The notes under the pieces were generated by a model. The model had not been told where the DNA came from, searched no databases, and was given only the letters and a program-made list of their open reading frames with translations. Position numbers and translations under genes: made by a program. This document shows positions 1 to 8,556 of a stretch of 64,000 nt of DNA, in pieces (the stretch's first letter is position 1; the number at the start of each line of letters is the position of its first letter). Source of the DNA: Sulfuricaulis sp. (lineage in GTDB: Bacteria > Pseudomonadota > Gammaproteobacteria > Acidiferrobacterales > Sulfurifustaceae); the NCBI RefSeq assembly GCF_024653915.1, contig NZ_JANLGY010000006.1:62001-126000 (forward strand), written 5' to 3'.

Positions 1-48
1 GGATATCCCTCCACCAGTCAAACCCTCAGCCTTTGAAAGGAGGCAACC

Positions 49-678
49 ATGTCTAACCTAGCTGAAAAGTCATCCATCAGTTTGCCCGGCGACTTGCAGA
101 AACACGGCGCCGCGCTCGATGCCTGGTTCGATGAGCGTTTCTCGAAAAAACTGAAAGAGGTCGAGGAGAACAAGACCCCTTCGCTTTCGATCATCGCCAC
201 CAAGGGAACCATGGACTGGGCCTATCCACCGTTCATTCTCGCCTCCACGGCGTCGGCGCTGGGCTGGGACGTGAACGTATTTTTCACTTTTTACGGTTTG
301 GAATTATTGAAAAAGGAATTGCACCTCGAGGTCAGCGCGTTGGGCAATCCGAGCATGCCCATGAAAATGCCCTTTGGCCCGAAATGGTTCAAAGGTATTA
401 ATTGGAAGGTCCCGAATCTGGTAATGGCCGGCGTCCCGGGATTCGAGAAGGTGGCCACGGGACTGATGAAGAAAACCGTGAAAAATTGCGGTGTCGCCTC
501 GGTTCAGGAATTACGCGATGTCTGTATCGAGGCTGGCGTTAACCTGGTGGCTTGCCAGATGACAGTCGACCTGTTCGGCTACAAGCGCGAAGACTTCATT
601 CCCGAGGTCAAGGACTGGATCGGCGCGGCCACTTTCCTGCCGATTGCGCAACAGTCGGACGTCTGTCTGTTCATCTAG
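49..678 (+). CDS. dsrE2: DsrE/DsrF-like sulfur-relay family protein (DsrE2 type)
   Basis: A 209-residue protein of the DsrE2 branch, a family of proposed sulfur-carrier or sulfurtransferase partners found near rhodanese, TusA and Hdr-like genes in sulfur oxidisers. The stretch around residues 57-86 is hydrophobic, as in DsrE2 proteins proposed to be membrane-associated. Cysteines lie at about 147, 159, 169 and 206; C169 sits in VACQMTVDLFG, the family's conserved C-terminal Cys segment. The ATG is preceded by a strong ribosome site, GAAAGGAGG. The neighbouring 149-aa gene follows in the same direction. Family assignment rests on the motif and overall pattern; the function in sulfur trafficking is inferred. 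Confidence 0.8.
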   Translation: MSNLAEKSSISLPGDLQKHGAALDAWFDERFSKKLKEVEENKTPSLSIIATKGTMDWAYPPFILASTASALGWDVNVFFTFYGLELLKKELHLEVSALGNPSMPMKMPFGPKWFKGINWKVPNLVMAGVPGFEKVATGLMKKTVKNCGVASVQELRDVCIEAGVNLVACQMTVDLFGYKREDFIPEVKDWIGAATFLPIAQQSDVCLFI

Positions 679-739
679 CCAGATCAGGCGAGGCGTGAAA
701 AAATAATCTCATGAAAAAAAATCCGCGGAGATAAAGCGC

Positions 740-1189
740 ATGCCATCTGCTGCTAACGTAAAAGAAGAACCGTTCCTGTCGGCGTTCCGTGGCAATTTCA
801 CTGGTGTGCTGAGCTGGGAGGACCTTGACGCCTTCTGGGGAGTGGTAAGGAGCAATGCCGCCTCCGGCTGGTACTTGTATGCTCTCGGCGAAACTCCTCC
901 GGCCGCGCGGGCCAGCGCGGAGCAGGTCAACCTGTTCATTTCAGAAATTGATGCGTTGCTGCGCAAGGAACACCAGGAGGACTATTGCGGCATCGTCTAT
1001 GCCGACAACAAGACCGATCCGGCGTTGATCAAGATTTTTGATCCCAACAACCTTGGAGTTCAGTGCGGTTTCAGCGATAACCCGCCGCTGCCGGGCTGGG
1101 TCCTGAGCCTGTTACCACCTGTGGCGCTATACGATCGCGCGCACCACCCGGAGAATCGTAAGCGCTGGTGGCGGAAGTTGTGGGATTGA
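740..1189 (+). CDS. Conserved-looking protein of unknown function next to dsrE2
   Basis: A 149-residue soluble protein with no signal peptide, membrane segment or motif I recognise. It is rich in Trp and Pro towards the C-terminus and ends in a basic, Trp-rich tail (RKRWWRKLWD). It starts 61 nt after dsrE2 on the same strand, with CGGAG upstream of the ATG, so it is probably co-transcribed and may act with the sulfur-relay protein. Codon use and GC content match its neighbours. No function is proposed. Confidence 0.65.
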   Translation: MPSAANVKEEPFLSAFRGNFTGVLSWEDLDAFWGVVRSNAASGWYLYALGETPPAARASAEQVNLFISEIDALLRKEHQEDYCGIVYADNKTDPALIKIFDPNNLGVQCGFSDNPPLPGWVLSLLPPVALYDRAHHPENRKRWWRKLWD

Positions 1190-1213
1190 GCCAAGTCTAA
1201 CTATTGGGCGATA

Positions 1214-1633
1214 TCAGAACGGTTTGACCACGGCCAGGATAACCCCAGCAATGAGAATCACGGTCGGGAATTCGTTGAACCAGCGGTACCACACGTGATC
1301 ATGGCGGTTGCGGTCGTATTTAAAGTCGATCATCAGCTTGGCGCAGTAAATGTGGTAGGCGATCAATATGAGGACGAGTGCGAGCTTGGCGTGCAGCCAG
1401 CCGCCGGCGAATCCGTAACCCAGCCACAACCACAGCCCAAATACGATGGTGAGAATGCCGCCCGGCGTCATGATGCCGAAGAAGAGTTTGCGCTCCATCA
1501 CCTTGAAGCGCTCGACGCCTTCGCGGTCGGTGGCCGACACCATGCTGTGATACACAAACAGGCGCGGAAGATAGAAGAGCCCGGCGAACCAGGTGACCAT
1601 GAAAATGATGTGCAGGGATTTTATCCAGAGCAT
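1214..1633 (-). CDS. hemJ: Protoporphyrinogen IX oxidase HemJ
   Basis: A 139-residue membrane protein with about four transmembrane helices, the usual length for HemJ. HemJ oxidises protoporphyrinogen IX to protoporphyrin IX in haem synthesis. The N-terminal segment (MLWIKSLHIIFMVTWFAGL) with H8, the YLPRLFVYH stretch and the C-terminal YRWFNEFPT motif are characteristic of the family. It is on the same strand as tlpA-like and hemW genes, so two haem-related genes lie close together. Confidence 0.88.
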   Translation of the reverse strand: MLWIKSLHIIFMVTWFAGLFYLPRLFVYHSMVSATDREGVERFKVMERKLFFGIMTPGGILTIVFGLWLWLGYGFAGGWLHAKLALVLILIAYHIYCAKLMIDFKYDRNRHDHVWYRWFNEFPTVILIAGVILAVVKPF

Positions 1634-1665
1634 GATGGTTTGTAATTTTTTGGCGGCGATGCAGA

Positions 1666-2178
1666 TCAGGCGCCGGGAGCTTTCAGGTAGCGCGAGATGA
1701 TACGCCGGGCCTTGGCGATATCCAAACGGCCGGTGTAGTTCAGTTCGGTTTTTCCATTCGGGTCGATGATAAAGGCGGTTGGGACAAAAGGCACGCCGCC
1801 GAAGGCGCTGGTCACGACGCCTTGCACGTCGAGCGCGACGGGATAAGGAACATTATGGCGCTGCACGAATTCCTGCACCCTGATCGGCGGATCGTAGGGC
1901 ATGGCCACGGCGATCATTTCGAGCCCCTGTGGATGCCAGTCTTTGTAGAGCTGGATCAGATCGGGCAGTTCTTCCACACAGGGCGGGCAGGTGGTGGCCC
2001 AGAAACTCACCAGCACCGGCCGACCGCGCAACGACTGCAATGTCAGTTTTTTCCCGTCGAGCAGGACGAATTCGGTTTCCGGCGATATGGGCGGGGCAAG
2101 CGGAAACAGATACGTACCCGCCCAGGCGAATGCCGCCACAATGATTAGAATGACCAGCAGCTTGGTGCTTTTTTTCAT
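1666..2178 (-). CDS. TlpA/ResA-type thiol-disulfide oxidoreductase
   Basis: A 170-residue thioredoxin-fold protein with an N-terminal signal anchor (hydrophobic residues about 8-24) that places the domain in the periplasm. The active site is CPPC (C64-C67) in the context FWATTCPPC, and the cis-proline loop is VPTAF. Such proteins reduce or isomerise disulfides, often of apocytochromes c. The start codon directly abuts the stop of a 15-codon ORF that carries the only good ribosome site, suggesting translational coupling. The physiological substrate cannot be read from the sequence. Confidence 0.85.
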   Translation of the reverse strand: MKKSTKLLVILIIVAAFAWAGTYLFPLAPPISPETEFVLLDGKKLTLQSLRGRPVLVSFWATTCPPCVEELPDLIQLYKDWHPQGLEMIAVAMPYDPPIRVQEFVQRHNVPYPVALDVQGVVTSAFGGVPFVPTAFIIDPNGKTELNYTGRLDIAKARRIISRYLKAPGA

Positions 2179-2226
2179 CTACAACATCTGCGCCAGCAGC
2201 GAGACGATACTGATATAGGAATTCAT
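2179..2226 (-). CDS. Candidate 15-aa leader peptide upstream of the tlpA-like gene
   Basis: ATG at 2226 opens a 15-codon ORF (MNSYISIVSLLAQML) that ends in TAG immediately followed by the ATG of the TlpA-like gene. A strong Shine-Dalgarno, GAGGAG, lies 5 nt upstream of the leader start, while the TlpA-like start has no evident ribosome site of its own. This arrangement fits translational coupling. That the peptide is made is inference; the layout is visible directly. Confidence 0.4.
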   Translation of the reverse strand: MNSYISIVSLLAQML

Positions 2227-2330
2227 CGCGGCTCCTCGCACGATTCTTGGAGGCTTGTCATCTACAGCAAGCAATCAAGGTATGCGAACCATTGTGCCGG
2301 CGCAAGCCTGCCGGCTGAGGCGATGCAATG

Positions 2331-3476
2331 CTAGAACATGGCGACGAGATTGTTGAGAAAGCGCAAGCCGATGTCCGTCGGGCGCAGGGTTTCGATATCC
2401 CAGGCGATCAGTCCTTTTCGCTCCGCCTCCTCGAGAGGTTTTGCCGCGACAGAGATTGGCATGCCGGTGCGTTCCGCGAACAGGCGCGACGGTACACCGC
2501 GGGTGATGCGCAAGGCGTTCATCATGAATTCGGTCACGGTATGCTCGCGCGAGAGCTTCTGTTCGCCGCCGATGTTTTGTGGCGTCCCGGCGGTGCGCAA
2601 ATATTCATTCGGCTGTTTCAGCTTCCAGAGTCGCGTGATGCCTCTGGCGTCAGTGATCTTGGCGTGCGCGCCGGCGCCGATGCCGAGGTAATCTCCGAAC
2701 TGCCAGTAGTTGAGATTATGCCGGCACTCGTGGCCCGGCTTGGCATAGGCCGAGACCTCATATTGCTGGTATCCCGCAGCGGCCAGTTCCGTTTGCAGCC
2801 GGCTTTGCATGTCCCAAGTGCTGTCGTCGTCGGGCAGTGTCGGCGGCCGAGAGTGGAATAACGTGTTCGGTTCGATGGTGAGCTGATAGGCAGAAAGATG
2901 CGTGGGGTAAAGCTGAATCGCGGTACGAATATCCGCCAGTGCCTGTTCTACCGTTTGACCGGGCAGGCCGAACATCAGATCAAGATTGAAATTATCGAAG
3001 CCCGCCGCACGTGCGGATTCAGCCGCGCGCAGCGCCTCTTCACGGCCGTGGATGCGCCCCAGTGCTTTCAGTTTTTCCGGCTCGAAACTCTGGACACCGA
3101 TGGACAGGCGATTGATCCCGGCGGCGCGAAAGCCCTTGAAGCGTTCCGTATCCACCGTGCCAGGATTGGCCTCGAGCGTGATTTCGATATTCTGATCGAG
3201 TAGCAGCCGCGCGCGAATCCCGGACAACAGACGGTCAATGGCCTCGGGCGAAAACAGGCTCGGTGTGCCCCCGCCGATGAAAATGGTATGCACAATACGC
3301 CCCCACACGCGCGGCAGGTCCTGCTCCAGATCGCGCAGCAGCGCCTCGACGTATTCCTGTTCCGGAACGCCGCCGCGCGCCTCGTGGGAATTGAAATCGC
3401 AATACGGGCATTTGCGCACACACCAGGGGATGTGCACGTAAAGTGAGAGCGGCGGAAGTGAGGCAAACTGCTGCAT
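2331..3476 (-). CDS. hemW: Radical SAM haem chaperone HemW
   Basis: A 381-residue radical SAM protein. The 4Fe-4S cluster cysteines are C19, C23 and C26 in WCVRKCPYC. It carries the HNxxYW signature (HNLNYW), the haem-binding motif that separates HemW from coproporphyrinogen dehydrogenase HemN, and it lacks HemN's long N-terminal extension. HemW binds haem and delivers it to respiratory enzymes. In many gammaproteobacteria hemW directly follows rdgB; here an exporter gene and a GGDEF-EAL gene separate them. Confidence 0.92.
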   Translation of the reverse strand: MQQFASLPPLSLYVHIPWCVRKCPYCDFNSHEARGGVPEQEYVEALLRDLEQDLPRVWGRIVHTIFIGGGTPSLFSPEAIDRLLSGIRARLLLDQNIEITLEANPGTVDTERFKGFRAAGINRLSIGVQSFEPEKLKALGRIHGREEALRAAESARAAGFDNFNLDLMFGLPGQTVEQALADIRTAIQLYPTHLSAYQLTIEPNTLFHSRPPTLPDDDSTWDMQSRLQTELAAAGYQQYEVSAYAKPGHECRHNLNYWQFGDYLGIGAGAHAKITDARGITRLWKLKQPNEYLRTAGTPQNIGGEQKLSREHTVTEFMMNALRITRGVPSRLFAERTGMPISVAAKPLEEAERKGLIAWDIETLRPTDIGLRFLNNLVAMF

Positions 3477-3536
3477 GTGCGGACAGGAACCGGAACGGAG
3501 CCGCGAATTATACCGCCAGACGTTGTTTGAGCGGGA

Positions 3537-4454
3537 TCAGCTCCGCTGGTCAGGGGCTGCGATGGCCTTAGGTCGCGCGATGCTGACCAGCATGACGCCG
3601 ATCAGGATCACCACCATGCCCGCGAGCTGGTTGGCATTGAGCGTTTCCTGCAGTACCAGCCAGCCGAGCACTACGGCCACGAGTGGGTTGACGTAGGCAT
3701 AGGTGCCGAGCGCGGCGGGGCTGACTTCGTGCAGCAGCCAGATGTAGGACGCATAGCCGAAGCAGGAACCGAAAACGATCAGGAAGGCGAGCGCTGCCAT
3801 CGCCTCCGCCGACCAGCTCCAGCGCGCGGCCTCGCCGAGGGGAAATCCCAATCCGCAGAAAACGATCCCCGCTACCAATGACTGCATGGCCGCGACCATG
3901 AGCGGCGGCGTGGTCAGCCGGCCGCGCTTGGCGATCATGGAGCCGGCGGCCCACAGTGGGCACGCCGTCAGCACCGCGAGCTGCGCCCCGAAGTGCTCCA
4001 GTGAAAATCCCTTCTCCGGCAGCATCAGCATGGCCACGCCGAAGAATCCGACGGAGAGCCCCAGCACGGTGCGTGTTCCCAGCTTCTGGCCGTGCTCACC
4101 CAAGGTTCCGAAGCCCGCCAGCCACAGCGCCGTGGTGGCGACGATCAGCGCCGCCTGGTTCGACGGTACCCACTGTTCGCCCCATACGACAAGACCATTG
4201 GCACCGACCAGCATGAACAGCGCCGTGATCGCAATCGTGCGCCATTCGCGAAAATGGGTGGGAAATTTCTGTCCGCTCAACCGCGCGTAGATCGCTAACA
4301 GGATGCCAGCCACCACGAACCGCGACCCGGCAAACAGCGCCGGCGGCAATTGCTGCACCCCCACGCGGATCGCCAGATACGTCGAACCCCAGATGATATA
4401 CACCGCCGCGAAGGCGATGATGACTTTCCAGCGCCAGGCGGCGTCGTGTTCCAT
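3537..4454 (-). CDS. EamA/DMT-family transporter
   Basis: A 305-residue integral membrane protein with about ten hydrophobic helices arranged as two EamA repeats, the drug/metabolite transporter pattern. The start YIIWGSTYLAIR and the second-repeat segment GTYAYVNPLVAVVLGWL are typical of the RhaT/YedA-like branch. It probably exports a small metabolite; the substrate is unknown. It lies 60 nt upstream of hemW in the same direction. Confidence 0.85.
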   Translation of the reverse strand: MEHDAAWRWKVIIAFAAVYIIWGSTYLAIRVGVQQLPPALFAGSRFVVAGILLAIYARLSGQKFPTHFREWRTIAITALFMLVGANGLVVWGEQWVPSNQAALIVATTALWLAGFGTLGEHGQKLGTRTVLGLSVGFFGVAMLMLPEKGFSLEHFGAQLAVLTACPLWAAGSMIAKRGRLTTPPLMVAAMQSLVAGIVFCGLGFPLGEAARWSWSAEAMAALAFLIVFGSCFGYASYIWLLHEVSPAALGTYAYVNPLVAVVLGWLVLQETLNANQLAGMVVILIGVMLVSIARPKAIAAPDQRS

Positions 4455-4481
4455 CGCGCTATTCTACTTGTTATTTATCGA

Positions 4482-4496
4482 GCGGCCTTCGGCCGC
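4482..4496. repeat. Compact hairpin GCGGCC-TTC-GGCCGC
   Basis: A perfect 6-bp stem with a 3-nt loop lies between the GGDEF-EAL gene and the EamA gene. A second inverted repeat, GTGGGT/ACCCAC, follows at 4506-4522. Neither has a clear U-tract, so they are listed as small palindromes rather than proven terminators. Confidence 0.5.
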
Positions 4497-4561
4497 GTAT
4501 TACTTGTGGGTGGCTGACCCACGGCAAAAAACGCCTAACCCGCCCTACATGTACTATCTGG

Positions 4562-4581
4562 ATTCCGGCTTTCGCCGGAAT
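4562..4581. repeat. REP-like palindrome
   Basis: An ATTCCGGC arm, a short TTTC loop and the complementary GCCGGAAT arm form a near-perfect hairpin followed by GACGG. This resembles the short extragenic palindromes (GGAATGACG type) seen in many beta- and gammaproteobacteria. Only one copy was seen in the window. Confidence 0.6.
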
Positions 4582-4587
4582 GACGGT

Positions 4588-4674
4588 TTAAAGATGGGTA
4601 TGCCCCAACTCCGCAACCAACAATCTCAACACCTGCTCCCGATGGCTCAATTTATTTTTCAGTTCCGCGGCGGG
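4588..4674 (-). pseudogene. Orphan 3' fragment of an rdgB-like gene
   Basis: The minus strand reads 28 codons and a stop containing KNKLSHREQVLRLLVAEL, which matches the C-terminal end of RdgB (the intact gene nearby has KNKLSHRGQALRALV). The nucleotides at 4629-4672 align with 7875-7917 of rdgB with only a handful of mismatches. A stop codon lies in frame just upstream, so there is no intact gene. The fragment sits directly downstream of the GGDEF-EAL gene and likely marks the ancestral rdgB end displaced by insertion. Confidence 0.6.
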
Positions 4675-4683
4675 TCAGCGGGA

Positions 4684-7600
4684 TTATTTCTTGCGCGGCA
4701 ATGGCTGCCCGGCTGAATCGGTGTGTGCATTTACGGCATCAGGCCGTCCGATATGGTAGCCCTGCCCATAGTCCACCCCGATTGCATTCAGCTGGCGCAG
4801 GGATTCCTCGTCCTCCACGAACTCGCCCAGGGTTTCCTTGCCGAGCGCATGCGCGATGTCATTCATCGCCTTTACCATCGCCCGGTCCACCAAGTTGTGC
4901 CCCAGGTTCTTCACGAAGCGGCCGTCGATTTTGACAAGGTCGACCGGCAACTCGGACAGGTAGGCAAACGAGGACATGCCGCTGCCGAAATCATCGAGCG
5001 CGGTTTTGCATCCCATGGCACGCAGCTGCGCGAGGAAGGTCACGGCGGTATGCATGTCGGCGATGGCAGCGGTCTCCGTCACCTCGAAGGTGAGGGCAGA
5101 CGGGTCGAGCCCGGTCTCCTCGACCTTGCGCGTGATCAGCTCGGCAATCGCCGGCAGGGAGAGCGACTGGGCCGACAGGTTGATCGAAAAGCGCAGCGCG
5201 GGTTCCGTCGCGCGCCGGCGCGCGAGCAGGTCGATGGCATGGCGAATGACCCACTGATCGATTTCGGAGGCCAACCCGAACCGTTCTGCCGTTGACAGGA
5301 ACCCGGCAGGCATGATGAGACTGTCGTCCTCATCGAGCATGCGCACCAGGATCTCGTGACATTCGATGGCGCCGCTGCTCGTGCGCGCGATCGGCTGCGC
5401 GACGAGCGCGAAGCGGTCGTGTTCCAGCGCTTTTCGGATACGGTGCGACCAGCCCATATCGAGCGACATGGTGTCGACATTCTTGGCGTCGTTTGCGACA
5501 AAGAGGTGTACACGGTTACGGCCGCCGCGCTTGGCGAGGTGGCAAGCGAGATCAGCCTGCATCAGGGCATCCGCCGACGATGCGATGTGCGAATCGAGAA
5601 GCGTGACGCCGATGGAGCAGCCGATATCGACGTTTTTCCCCTGGTATTGGAACACAAAGCTAGCCAGCTTCAGACGGAAGGATTCGGCCACCTGCTCGAC
5701 CGTGTCCCGCGCGGTGTCGTACATCAGCACCACGAATTCGTCGCCGCCGAGCCGCACCACTAGGTCCGATTTGCGCGCGCGCCGGGTCAGGATGTTGGCG
5801 GCTTCGACGAGCAGCTGGTCGCCGGCCGCGTGTCCGAGGCTATCGTTGGTGTATTTGAAGTGGTCGAGGTCGAGGTAGAGCAGCGCGCCATTCAGTTTTT
5901 CATTGCGCTTCAGCAGGTCGACCAGGCGTTCCAGTTCGGTCAGGAAGTAGGAACGATTGTACAGGCCGGTCAGGCCGTCGTGCTCGGCGAGCTGGCGCAG
6001 ACGCTCGATCATGGCCTTGCGTTCGGCGATGTTGGCGAGCAGCGCAATGTATTTCTGCTGACCCGGCAGCGCCATGTCGGTGATCTTGATCGAAATCGGG
6101 AAGGTCGTGCCATCCTTGTGCCGCCCCAAGGCCTCGCCCTCGAGCCCCACCAGGCGCTTGATCTCCTGGCGCAGGAAGTGTTCGAGGTAGCCGTCGCGTT
6201 TCTCGCGGGATTCCGGCGCGATCAGTTGGGCGATGGAGGTACCGGCGATTTTGTCCGCGGACCAGCCGAACAACCTTTCCGCCGCCCGGTTGAAGTTCTC
6301 GATCGTCCCCCGCTGGTCGAAGGTGATGATGCCCTCGGCGGCATTGTCGAGGATGGCGCGGATGTTCTGTTCGCGCGAACGCACCTGCGTGCGCATGTTG
6401 TCGAAGGCATGCACGAGGTTGCGCGTCTCAAGGGTGTTCGTGGTCGGCAGGGCGATGCCGGTCGCTCCCTCCGCTTCGGCCTTGAGGGCTGAGGCGACGC
6501 GCGCGATCGGCCGGCGGATGTTGAACTCGAATACCAGGATGCCACCTCCGATGATCAGGAGACTGAAAAAAACCAGTGTCCATAGCGAGCCGGCCAGCCG
6601 GTCTGTGAATTGCTCCATGGCCAGAATGTTTTCATCCTGGCTTTCTGCGATTTCTTTTTGCATTCCGCGCAGCGCTTCCCAGGCGGTATTGAAGTGCGGG
6701 TAAATCGCGTCGCGCATCAATGGGATGTCTGCGCGCCAGTGGTCCGATTCGAATATCGCCACGACCTTCTGGAATCCGGATCGCCACTGTTTGACGAGCG
6801 GACGCAGTCGCCGGAGCGACTCTTCCTGCTGGAATTCAAGCGCCCCCTGACTTTCATGCGTAGCGAGTTTCTCCAGGTTGGTCTCGATGCGCGTCAGGTA
6901 CATCGCGATGTCGGACCTCTGCTTTGCCATGTCGATTTCAGGTTTGCTGCTGAATATGCCGAAGCGGTTCGTGACATACAGACGGAAGTTGGCGTTCACC
7001 GTGGACCAGGCGTAACGGCTGTCGGCGAATAGTTCGTATATATCGTCCTGTGCGAGCGTGTGTCCGGCGGTCTCGGCTTCCTCCATGGCCTGGGTCGTCA
7101 GCGTGATGACCTCAATCGTGGAAGGGTGCAGCTCATTCCTCATGATATCGATAGCGGGGAAGGTCTTGTCCGGGTCGATTCGCATATCCAGCAGGCGTTC
7201 AACCTGCTTGCGTAATTCTCCGGTTGCTCTCGTCAAGTTCTCCGCATGCTTGCGCGCCTGCGGATTTTGTTGTGTCCAGGGGTGAACCGCGATGTCCCCG
7301 GTGGACTCGATCAGGTGATCAAGCATGTCGAGGGCCTGATTGCGCGCGCCCTGTTCGGGTGTAACCAGGTAACGGTGGGTCGCGGTTTCCGCGACCCAGA
7401 TTTCGTGGCTTATTTCATTGAGTTTGTTGTGGAGGTGTTTGCGTATGTCCAGACTCTGTGCGTTGGTCTCCGCGGCGCTTTCCACCTTGCCTTGGGTAAA
7501 CCAGGCAACGCCGAGGATTCCGGCAACAAGCAGGGCGGAGGCGAGCAGGTACCGGCCAAGCAAAGTATGCAGACCGAACCAGCGGCCGAGACGTGACTCC

Positions 7601-7698
7601 GGCATGTCCGTGGATACCCTGTTGTTCGGGAGGTCTGCGCCACCCACGACGTTGGCGGGTGGCGCAGGTGGTTGAGGTGTTTTGCCCATACCCCTCAT
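4684..7698 (-). CDS. Membrane sensor with PAS, GGDEF and EAL domains (cyclic-di-GMP turnover)
   Basis: A 1004-residue protein. Order: cytoplasmic start, TM1 about 47-67, a roughly 300-residue extracytoplasmic helical sensor, TM2 about 370-390, a HAMP-like linker, a PAS domain (AILDNAAEGIITFDQRG), GGDEF (RLGGDEF, with an RKSD product-inhibition site five residues before it) and EAL. The EAL motif reads HEILVR, keeping the ExLxR glutamate; DDFGSG and KIDG are present, so both catalytic domains may be active. It makes or degrades cyclic-di-GMP in response to an envelope signal. It is flanked by a partial duplication of the rdgB 3' end, and its upstream spacer is AT-rich. Confidence 0.9.
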   Translation of the reverse strand: MRGMGKTPQPPAPPANVVGGADLPNNRVSTDMPESRLGRWFGLHTLLGRYLLASALLVAGILGVAWFTQGKVESAAETNAQSLDIRKHLHNKLNEISHEIWVAETATHRYLVTPEQGARNQALDMLDHLIESTGDIAVHPWTQQNPQARKHAENLTRATGELRKQVERLLDMRIDPDKTFPAIDIMRNELHPSTIEVITLTTQAMEEAETAGHTLAQDDIYELFADSRYAWSTVNANFRLYVTNRFGIFSSKPEIDMAKQRSDIAMYLTRIETNLEKLATHESQGALEFQQEESLRRLRPLVKQWRSGFQKVVAIFESDHWRADIPLMRDAIYPHFNTAWEALRGMQKEIAESQDENILAMEQFTDRLAGSLWTLVFFSLLIIGGGILVFEFNIRRPIARVASALKAEAEGATGIALPTTNTLETRNLVHAFDNMRTQVRSREQNIRAILDNAAEGIITFDQRGTIENFNRAAERLFGWSADKIAGTSIAQLIAPESREKRDGYLEHFLRQEIKRLVGLEGEALGRHKDGTTFPISIKITDMALPGQQKYIALLANIAERKAMIERLRQLAEHDGLTGLYNRSYFLTELERLVDLLKRNEKLNGALLYLDLDHFKYTNDSLGHAAGDQLLVEAANILTRRARKSDLVVRLGGDEFVVLMYDTARDTVEQVAESFRLKLASFVFQYQGKNVDIGCSIGVTLLDSHIASSADALMQADLACHLAKRGGRNRVHLFVANDAKNVDTMSLDMGWSHRIRKALEHDRFALVAQPIARTSSGAIECHEILVRMLDEDDSLIMPAGFLSTAERFGLASEIDQWVIRHAIDLLARRRATEPALRFSINLSAQSLSLPAIAELITRKVEETGLDPSALTFEVTETAAIADMHTAVTFLAQLRAMGCKTALDDFGSGMSSFAYLSELPVDLVKIDGRFVKNLGHNLVDRAMVKAMNDIAHALGKETLGEFVEDEESLRQLNAIGVDYGQGYHIGRPDAVNAHTDSAGQPLPRKK

Positions 7699-7824
7699 TT
7701 AGTGCATATGACGTGCCATAAATAAGGACTTTTAAGTTTAATAAGTGTATGTTTTATAATGATAATAGTGAATTAAGCTGGATATGGCAGCGAGACATTA
7801 TTAAATTAATTCTGAATTTCCCGA
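7699..7824. other. AT-rich spacer between rdgB and the GGDEF-EAL gene
   Basis: This 126-nt spacer is strikingly AT-rich compared with the GC-rich genes on both sides and must hold the promoter of the GGDEF-EAL gene. An inverted repeat TCCCGA/TCGGGA at 7819-7839 overlaps the rdgB stop. No gene is seen. The composition is consistent with foreign DNA next to the presumed insertion junction. Confidence 0.5.
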
Positions 7825-8436
7825 TTAATAAATTCGGGACCGCGGTTGCTGGAGGCTAAATACCAGTGCCCGTAGCGCCTGCCCCCGATGACTCAATTTA
7901 TTTTTCTCTTCCGCCGGCAACTCGGCAGAAGAACACTTATGCGTGGGCACGAAGAAAACCGGATCATAACCAAACCCGTTCTCGCCCCGCGGCTCCAATA
8001 AAATTCTTCCTTCCCAGGTGCCCTGACAAATCACTGGCGTGGGATCGAATTCATGCCGCAGGTACACCATCAGGCACTGGAAACGCGCCTTGCGTTCAGC
8101 ATCAGGAACGCCTTTGAGGTTGGTCAGTAATTTCTGCAGATTCTGTGCATCGCTCGCGCCCTTGCCGGCGTAGCGTGCGGAGTAAATCCCGGGCGCGCCG
8201 TTGAGGTAATCCACTTCGATGCCGGAATCGTCGGCAATGGCAGGGAGGCCGGTGTGGCGCGTGGCGTTGCGCGCTTTCAGCAGGGCATTTTCGACGAAGG
8301 TCAGGCCGGTTTCTTCCGCATCGACGACCTTGAAGTCGGATTGCGGCACGACGGTGAGATGCAGCCCGGCGAGCATCTGGTTGATCTCGCGTACCTTGCC
8401 GGGGTTACTCGATGCCAGAACAATCTGCTTGGTCAT
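7825..8436 (-). CDS. rdgB: Non-canonical purine NTP pyrophosphatase (RdgB/HAM1)
   Basis: A 203-residue protein of the Ham1 family, which hydrolyses dITP, XTP and similar nucleotides to monophosphates and so cleans the nucleotide pool. Family marks are the N-terminal SSNPGKVREI, the central ADDSGIEVDYLNGAPGIYSA and the C-terminal SHRGQAL. Its last residues (QQPRSRIY) differ from the usual ending, as expected if the tail was replaced at an insertion junction. It follows rph, separated by a palindromic element ending 16 nt before its ATG, and has no clear Shine-Dalgarno. Confidence 0.93.
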   Translation of the reverse strand: MTKQIVLASSNPGKVREINQMLAGLHLTVVPQSDFKVVDAEETGLTFVENALLKARNATRHTGLPAIADDSGIEVDYLNGAPGIYSARYAGKGASDAQNLQKLLTNLKGVPDAERKARFQCLMVYLRHEFDPTPVICQGTWEGRILLEPRGENGFGYDPVFFVPTHKCSSAELPAEEKNKLSHRGQALRALVFSLQQPRSRIY

Positions 8437-8452
8437 ATAAAGGCTGTGAATT

Positions 8453-8543
8453 GACAGGATTAACAGGATTTACAGGATTAAAAGCGAAGCAAACAAGGCC
8501 AAAGATTTTACAAAGAAATCCTGTTAATCCTGTAAATCCTGTC
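8453..8543. repeat. Inverted-arm tandem-unit element A (rph/rdgB spacer)
   Basis: Left arm 8453-8479 is three copies of a 9-nt unit, ACAGGATTW; right arm 8517-8543 is the inverted counterpart (AATCCTGTW). The 27-bp arms pair almost completely around a 37-nt loop. The element begins 13 nt after the rph stop and ends 16 nt before the rdgB start, so it makes up nearly the whole spacer. Confidence 0.85.
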
Positions 8544-8556
8544 CATTAATTCTTTG

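Noticed and set aside
4684-7698. Degenerate EAL domain (motif reads EIL)
   Set aside because: The conserved pattern ExLxR is kept, as are DDFGSG and the KID lysine, so activity is not excluded.
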